Source: an uncultured Selenomonadaceae bacterium | GTDB taxonomy: Bacteria; Bacillota; Negativicutes; Selenomonadales; Selenomonadaceae | Direction: 5' to 3' | Length of the DNA: 9,201 nucleotides | Assembly (NCBI GenBank): GCA_905235425.1 | Contig: CAJOKY010000077.1 | Coordinates: 1 to 9,201 of the forward strand | Part shown: piece by piece, positions 6,372 through 9,201 of the stretch | Layout: every line of letters begins with the position of its first letter | Position numbering within the stretch: the first letter of the stretch is position 1 | Made by a program: the position numbers and the translations under genes | The notes under the pieces: generated by a model | What the model was told of the DNA's origin: nothing | Seen by the model: only the letters and a program-made list of their open reading frames with translations | Databases searched by the model: none

Positions 6372-7568
6372 TTAATTTTTATCTGCAATAAGATTTTTTA
6401 TGTAAAATGCAATTAAAATTATTAATGCGGGATAAGTCAAGCTCCAATTTCGGAGTTCAAAAACCGCGCCGAACAAAATTATTAACGGCGTATTTATTGC
6501 AAGTGCCAATTTGGCAAAATTTTTTAATGACTCGTCAAGAAATTTCCACGAAAATTTTACAACCCATAAAATTAACGCGATATGAAGTAAAAATGCCCTT
6601 TCACCGCCTATGACGCTGTAGGTAAAGCCGAATGTATCAAAAACGCTGAACGGCAGAGGATATTCCGCGCCGCGAATTATGAAGGGAATTAAAATTAAAA
6701 TCGGAAATGCCACGTACGACAAAATTTTATTTTTGGGATAAATTTTTTTGTTGCACAGCAGGTAAATTCCGATAAAATAAATCAGCATAACTATTGCGAT
6801 GACATTTCCCATTATGTGAGACTCAACCATACCGCCGGCATTATCGGCGAATTTTGAAATTACGAACAAATAGGTTCCTCCCGCAATTAAAATTGAAATT
6901 GCAAGCGAAATAATAACTTTTTTTGCGGGAAGAATGCGTTTCAGCAAAAAATACAGCGCCGGAAGGAAAAAGAAAAAACTTTCCTTGTTGTATTCGGCGA
7001 AGGGCGTCAATAAAATTATCGCGATCCACCAACCGCGCAATGCGAAAAATGTTGCGAGCGAAAAAAATAAAAGTTCACTGAAGTCATAAAAATATCCGCC
7101 GAATGTTTCAAGGTAGGGAAAAATTATTGTAAATGCCAATGGCGCTAAAGTCCCTGCCGTATAATTCCCCGTCAAGTCAATACAAATTTTTCTCCAAACA
7201 AAAATGCTTATGAAAAAACATACAAATGACAGAAAATATACCGTGTAATATTCAAGCAGTAAGTTCGGCGGGATTTTAACCTCTGAAAATTTTTGTTCTA
7301 TGAAATTGTTTTCTTGAATTTTTTTCGTGACAGCGTTTTTCGTGTCATTGGGTAAAATTTCGGCAACACCTTTTGAAATTGAAATTAAAAGTTGTCTATG
7401 AACGAACGGACGATGACCGGTGCCTTCAAAAAGTGCTTGAAAAGAATATTTTTCGGCTTGAAAATCGGAATCGCGAAAATTCCATTTCACAAAAAAACCT
7501 TCAAAAGCCGCCGCTGAAATTGCGAATACCAAAAAAATCAGCAAAATTTTATTCATAAATTTTTCCAT
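6372..7568 (-). CDS. Polytopic membrane protein of unknown function (possible GT-C-like glycosyltransferase)
   Basis: I do not recognise a named family. The 398 residues contain about 10-11 membrane segments (near 7-26, 105-125, 138-155, 162-179, 181-208, 217-238, 253-272, 281-298, 318-332, 350-370 and 376-393). A large loop (about 27-104) follows the first segment and contains DSD at 33-35 and a RPFVHRQL block at 53-60. An acidic motif in the first external loop after one membrane segment is typical of GT-C glycosyltransferases, which use lipid-phosphate sugars. The upstream UbiA-type gene would make such a donor, so a glycosyltransferase or lipid-linked sugar transporter is plausible but unproven. 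The ATG at 7568 is supported by GAGGTGA seven nt upstream; a second ATG at 7556 is less well placed. It is the last gene of the marR-ubiA operon, 48 nt after ubiA, and its stop lies 3 nt from the convergent permease gene with no visible terminator. Confidence 0.85.
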   Translation of the reverse strand: MEKFMNKILLIFLVFAISAAAFEGFFVKWNFRDSDFQAEKYSFQALFEGTGHRPFVHRQLLISISKGVAEILPNDTKNAVTKKIQENNFIEQKFSEVKIPPNLLLEYYTVYFLSFVCFFISIFVWRKICIDLTGNYTAGTLAPLAFTIIFPYLETFGGYFYDFSELLFFSLATFFALRGWWIAIILLTPFAEYNKESFFFFLPALYFLLKRILPAKKVIISLAISILIAGGTYLFVISKFADNAGGMVESHIMGNVIAIVMLIYFIGIYLLCNKKIYPKNKILSYVAFPILILIPFIIRGAEYPLPFSVFDTFGFTYSVIGGERAFLLHIALILWVVKFSWKFLDESLKNFAKLALAINTPLIILFGAVFELRNWSLTYPALIILIAFYIKNLIADKN

Positions 7569-7616
7569 GAGAAAATCACCTCATTTAAATAAAAGTCACT
7601 CAGGCTTAAAAATATT

Positions 7617-8456
7617 TCATAGTAAATCTGTATTCCTCGTCAAAATGATAAAAACAGTATAAATCAGCACCGTGAATAAAATTGGTTTTTCTTTGTACAG
7701 AATTTCGTCCGGCGCACCGCCTTCCTTTTTTACCGTGACTACATACAGATAATAAAAAATTCCGTACAAAACAATCGGGATTGAGAAAATCATGTTAGTT
7801 TGGTCGGAAGTTACGGCGAAGAATGCATAACAAATTATCAAATTTGCCGTCACGATATTTATCAGTTTGTCTAAAAAATCTGCGTGGAAATTTTTTTTTT
7901 CGACCGGCAAATTAAAAACATCATATCGGCGCTTGCCGAGAGCCAAAAACAGCGACAGGAACATTACGCAAAGTATAAACCAAAGTGTCATTGGAACATT
8001 TGCGACAACGGCTCCGCTTACCGTTCTGATGACAAAGCCGAAGGAAATTATAAAAACGTCGATAATGATGATTTTTTTTAATATCAAGCTGTAGAGAAAA
8101 TTTAAAATGACGTACGAAAAAATAATCTCAAGGAAAAAAACGCTGACATGGCAGGCAATCAGCAGACCGCAAAAAATAAATAACGCCGAAAAAAAATAGC
8201 CCTGACTTTTGCTGATTTTTCCGGCGGCAATGGGACGCAAAGATTTTTTGGGATTTTTTCTGTCTTTTTTGATGTCACAGATATCATTGAAAAAATAAAT
8301 CCCGCTTGCCGAAAAGCTGAATGCAAAGAAAACCTTCGTCGTAATTATCAGCAAATCGACATTAAAAAAATCTCCGTGAAATAAAATTGCGGCGTAAACA
8401 AATAAATTTTTGGTCCATTGTTTAAGCCGCATTTCCTTTATAATTTCAAAAAACAT
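7617..8456 (-). CDS. UbiA-family prenyltransferase, decaprenyl-phosphate phosphoribosyltransferase-like
   Basis: This 279-residue integral membrane enzyme carries the first Asp-rich UbiA motif N57-D58-x-x-D61-x-x-x-D65-R66, then P69 and RPIAAG at 74-79. The second conserved region is YSLILKK (122-128), D133 and R144, followed by ALGKRRYDV at 172-180. The RPIAxG block, the LxLGKRR block and the C-terminal PDEILYKEKP segment are typical of decaprenylphosphoryl-5-phosphoribose synthase. In mycobacteria that enzyme joins PRPP to a polyprenyl phosphate for arabinan synthesis. About eight to nine membrane segments are present and the length is normal. The substrate here is inferred from family resemblance. 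The ATG at 8456 restores the usual N-terminus before MRLKQWTKNLFV, but the ribosome site is poor, so translation may depend on coupling to marR 29 nt upstream. The gene is visibly more A/T-rich than the exporter genes and includes an A10 tract. Transfer from elsewhere is possible, not shown. Confidence 0.88.
   Translation of the reverse strand: MFFEIIKEMRLKQWTKNLFVYAAILFHGDFFNVDLLIITTKVFFAFSFSASGIYFFNDICDIKKDRKNPKKSLRPIAAGKISKSQGYFFSALFIFCGLLIACHVSVFFLEIIFSYVILNFLYSLILKKIIIIDVFIISFGFVIRTVSGAVVANVPMTLWFILCVMFLSLFLALGKRRYDVFNLPVEKKNFHADFLDKLINIVTANLIICYAFFAVTSDQTNMIFSIPIVLYGIFYYLYVVTVKKEGGAPDEILYKEKPILFTVLIYTVFIILTRNTDLL
7891..7900 (-). repeat. A10 homopolymer inside the UbiA-family gene
   Basis: Ten consecutive T on the plus strand read as A10 in the coding strand, encoding E-K-K-N around residues 186-189. 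Tracts of this length are prone to slippage by polymerases. A one-base change would shift the frame and remove the C-terminal third of the protein. The frame is intact here. Confidence 0.9.
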
Positions 8457-8485
8457 TTATTTTTACCAAAAGAGTTTCAAAAATT

Positions 8486-8905
8486 TTACGTCAGAATAAT
8501 TTTTTGCAAAAGATTTTTAAATATTATTGTTTCGTCCGCACTTAAATTTTTTAATCCGCGTGTTTCTCCGTCTAAAAAAATATGCCAGTACTCGTCAATT
8601 ATTGCGTTTCCTTTTTCGGTCAAGTAAAGATAAAAAGCGCGTCTGTCTTTATCGGTATCACGAATCCTTTCAACAAAGTTTTTTTGTTCAAGTTTATCAA
8701 TGCGTTTGCTGATAACATTATTGTCTCTGCGGTTTATCTTCGCCAACGCAACTTGAGTGATACCGGGATTTTCATAAATATAATGCAGTGTTATGTATTC
8801 TTCATGAGTAATATTTGATTTTTTAAATTCATCTTTGGTTTCTTCGATAATGTTTTCTTTCAGCAACATTATCTGGTAGCCTACCGTATTTTTTAAATGG
8901 TTCAT
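8486..8905 (-). CDS. MarR-family transcriptional regulator
   Basis: This 139-residue protein has a MarR winged helix-turn-helix. N-terminal dimerisation helix is at about residues 1-30, with ITHEEYITLHYIYENPGITQVALAKI covering the first DNA-binding helices (positions 32-57). The recognition helix with NNVISKRIDKLEQKNFVER is at 62-80, and the wing with RDTDKDRRAFYLYLTEKG at 82-99, including the conserved D-x-R-R pattern. A C-terminal helix completes the dimer interface. MarR proteins usually repress their own operon and let go on binding a small ligand or on oxidation. The ATG at 8905 is chosen because GGAG (8915-8918) lies 9 nt upstream. An in-frame TTG at 8932 would lie at or before the predicted transcript start. 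It heads the operon with the UbiA-type and membrane-protein genes, so it probably controls them and itself through the palindrome at 8918-8937. Confidence 0.92.
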   Translation of the reverse strand: MNHLKNTVGYQIMLLKENIIEETKDEFKKSNITHEEYITLHYIYENPGITQVALAKINRRDNNVISKRIDKLEQKNFVERIRDTDKDRRAFYLYLTEKGNAIIDEYWHIFLDGETRGLKNLSADETIIFKNLLQKIILT

Positions 8906-8917
8906 TGCATTTTTCTC

Positions 8918-8937
8918 CTGTATTATAATCAATACAG
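8918..8937. promoter_or_regulatory. Probable MarR operator (palindrome at the transcription start)
   Basis: CTGTATT (8918-8924) and AATACAG (8931-8937) form perfect 7-bp inverted arms around a 6-bp AT-rich centre. The site lies immediately downstream of the -10 box of the marR promoter and over the expected start point, where a bound dimer would block transcription. A second weaker inverted repeat, ACAAG-N9-CTTGT (8945-8963), lies within the promoter spacer and -35 region. Confidence 0.6.
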
Positions 8938-8966
8938 ATTATATACAAGTGATACAATCTTGTCAA
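8938..8966 (-). promoter_or_regulatory. Consensus sigma-70 promoter of the marR operon
   Basis: On the minus strand TTGACA (8961-8966) and TATAAT (8938-8943) are separated by exactly 17 nt (8944-8960), a perfect match to the vegetative consensus. The predicted start near 8931 gives a leader of about 25 nt before the marR ATG at 8905. So strong a promoter, overlapped by palindromes, suggests tight repression with high induced output. Confidence 0.85.
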
Positions 8967-8987
8967 CAATAACAAAATTTCTATACT

Positions 8988-9018
8988 AAAAAACGTCGAG
9001 AAAATTTTTCCCGACGTT
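8988..9018 (-). terminator. Rho-independent terminator of the FeoB-associated gene
   Basis: On the minus strand AACGTCG (9018-9012) pairs with CGACGTT (8998-8992). The stem extends inward by a G-T pair, a G-C pair and A-T pairs, with a tight loop. It is followed by a run of six T ending at 8988. It lies 23 nt after the stop at 9041 and separates that gene from the marR promoter. On the plus strand the stem has one mismatch and a T-run follows, but no plus-strand gene needs it. Confidence 0.85.
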
Positions 9019-9040
9019 AATTTTTTTCCGAATTAAATTT

Positions 9041-9199
9041 TTACTTATTCATCATGGCTCTGCATTTTGCGCAGTGCGGGCAATCAGCTCCGCCGTTGCA
9101 ACAAGCCGCCTTGCCGGTAGAAAAATTTCTGTAAATGCACTTGATACCGTAGGCAAAGCCGCCTGCAATGCATACGCCTAAAATTATCGTTGCAACCAT
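9041..9199 (-). CDS. FeoB-associated Cys-rich membrane protein
   Basis: This small 52-residue protein has one N-terminal membrane segment (about residues 2-18, VATIILGVCIAGGFAYG), a short basic linker, and a Cys-rich tail (C33, C34, C40, C43, C46) containing CPHCAKC at 40-46. This layout matches the small FeoB-associated Cys-rich proteins that often follow feoB, the ferrous-iron transporter gene, in anaerobes. The molecular role of the family is not established; metal handling at the membrane is a common guess. The ATG at 9199 is two bases from the window edge, so the ribosome site cannot be seen and a longer N-terminus cannot be excluded, although this start puts the membrane segment first as expected. 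feoB is predicted just beyond the right edge. Its own terminator follows at 8988-9018. Confidence 0.75.
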   Translation of the reverse strand: MVATIILGVCIAGGFAYGIKCIYRNFSTGKAACCNGGADCPHCAKCRAMMNK

Positions 9200-9201
9200 T
9201 T

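Noticed and set aside
8906..8932. Upstream TTG start for the MarR protein at 8932.
   Set aside because: It falls at the predicted transcription start, has no ribosome site, and would include the GGAG used by the ATG at 8905.

Overview
The window looks like the chromosome of an anaerobic member of the Bacillota. Its moderate-to-low GC, A/T-rich codons, strong GGAG-type ribosome sites and gene families fit a diderm Negativicutes (Selenomonadales-like) organism. That placement is inference from style and gene content, because no ribosomal gene or other firm taxonomic marker is present. Coding density is high: nine genes, no stretch over 300 bases without a gene, and no tRNA, rRNA, CRISPR array or transposase that I can see.

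Layout. Positions 1-2695 (minus strand) form an apparent murD operon. murD is followed after 12 nt by a pentapeptide-repeat protein, which overlaps by ATGA a second, paralogous pentapeptide-repeat protein that runs off the left edge. murD carries an in-frame 84-nt insert made of 7-nt-periodic inverted repeats. A 101-nt divergent region then leads to plus-strand genes: a PHP-family (histidinol-phosphatase-like) phosphoesterase (2797-3564), a HlyD-type membrane-fusion protein (3622-4719) and an ABC-2-type permease with a C-terminal universal stress protein (Usp) domain (4731-6368). No ABC ATPase gene lies beside this exporter pair.

Positions 6372-8905 (minus strand, ending 3 nt from the permease gene, tail to tail) form a second operon. 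It runs from a MarR-family regulator to a UbiA-family prenyltransferase resembling decaprenyl-phosphate phosphoribosyltransferase, then to a polytopic membrane protein of unknown function. A consensus sigma-70 promoter with a palindrome over the expected transcription start precedes marR. At the right edge, a 52-residue FeoB-associated Cys-rich membrane protein ends in its own intrinsic terminator.

How the genes may work together. The HlyD/ABC-2-Usp pair looks like an envelope exporter whose permease carries a cytosolic nucleotide-binding-like domain instead of a linked conventional ATPase. The marR-ubiA-membrane protein operon looks like a regulated unit for making, and possibly using, a polyprenyl-phosphate-linked sugar. 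Both are inferences. The most unusual observations are the permease-Usp fusion, the repeat insert inside murD, and the coupled pentapeptide pair behind murD.
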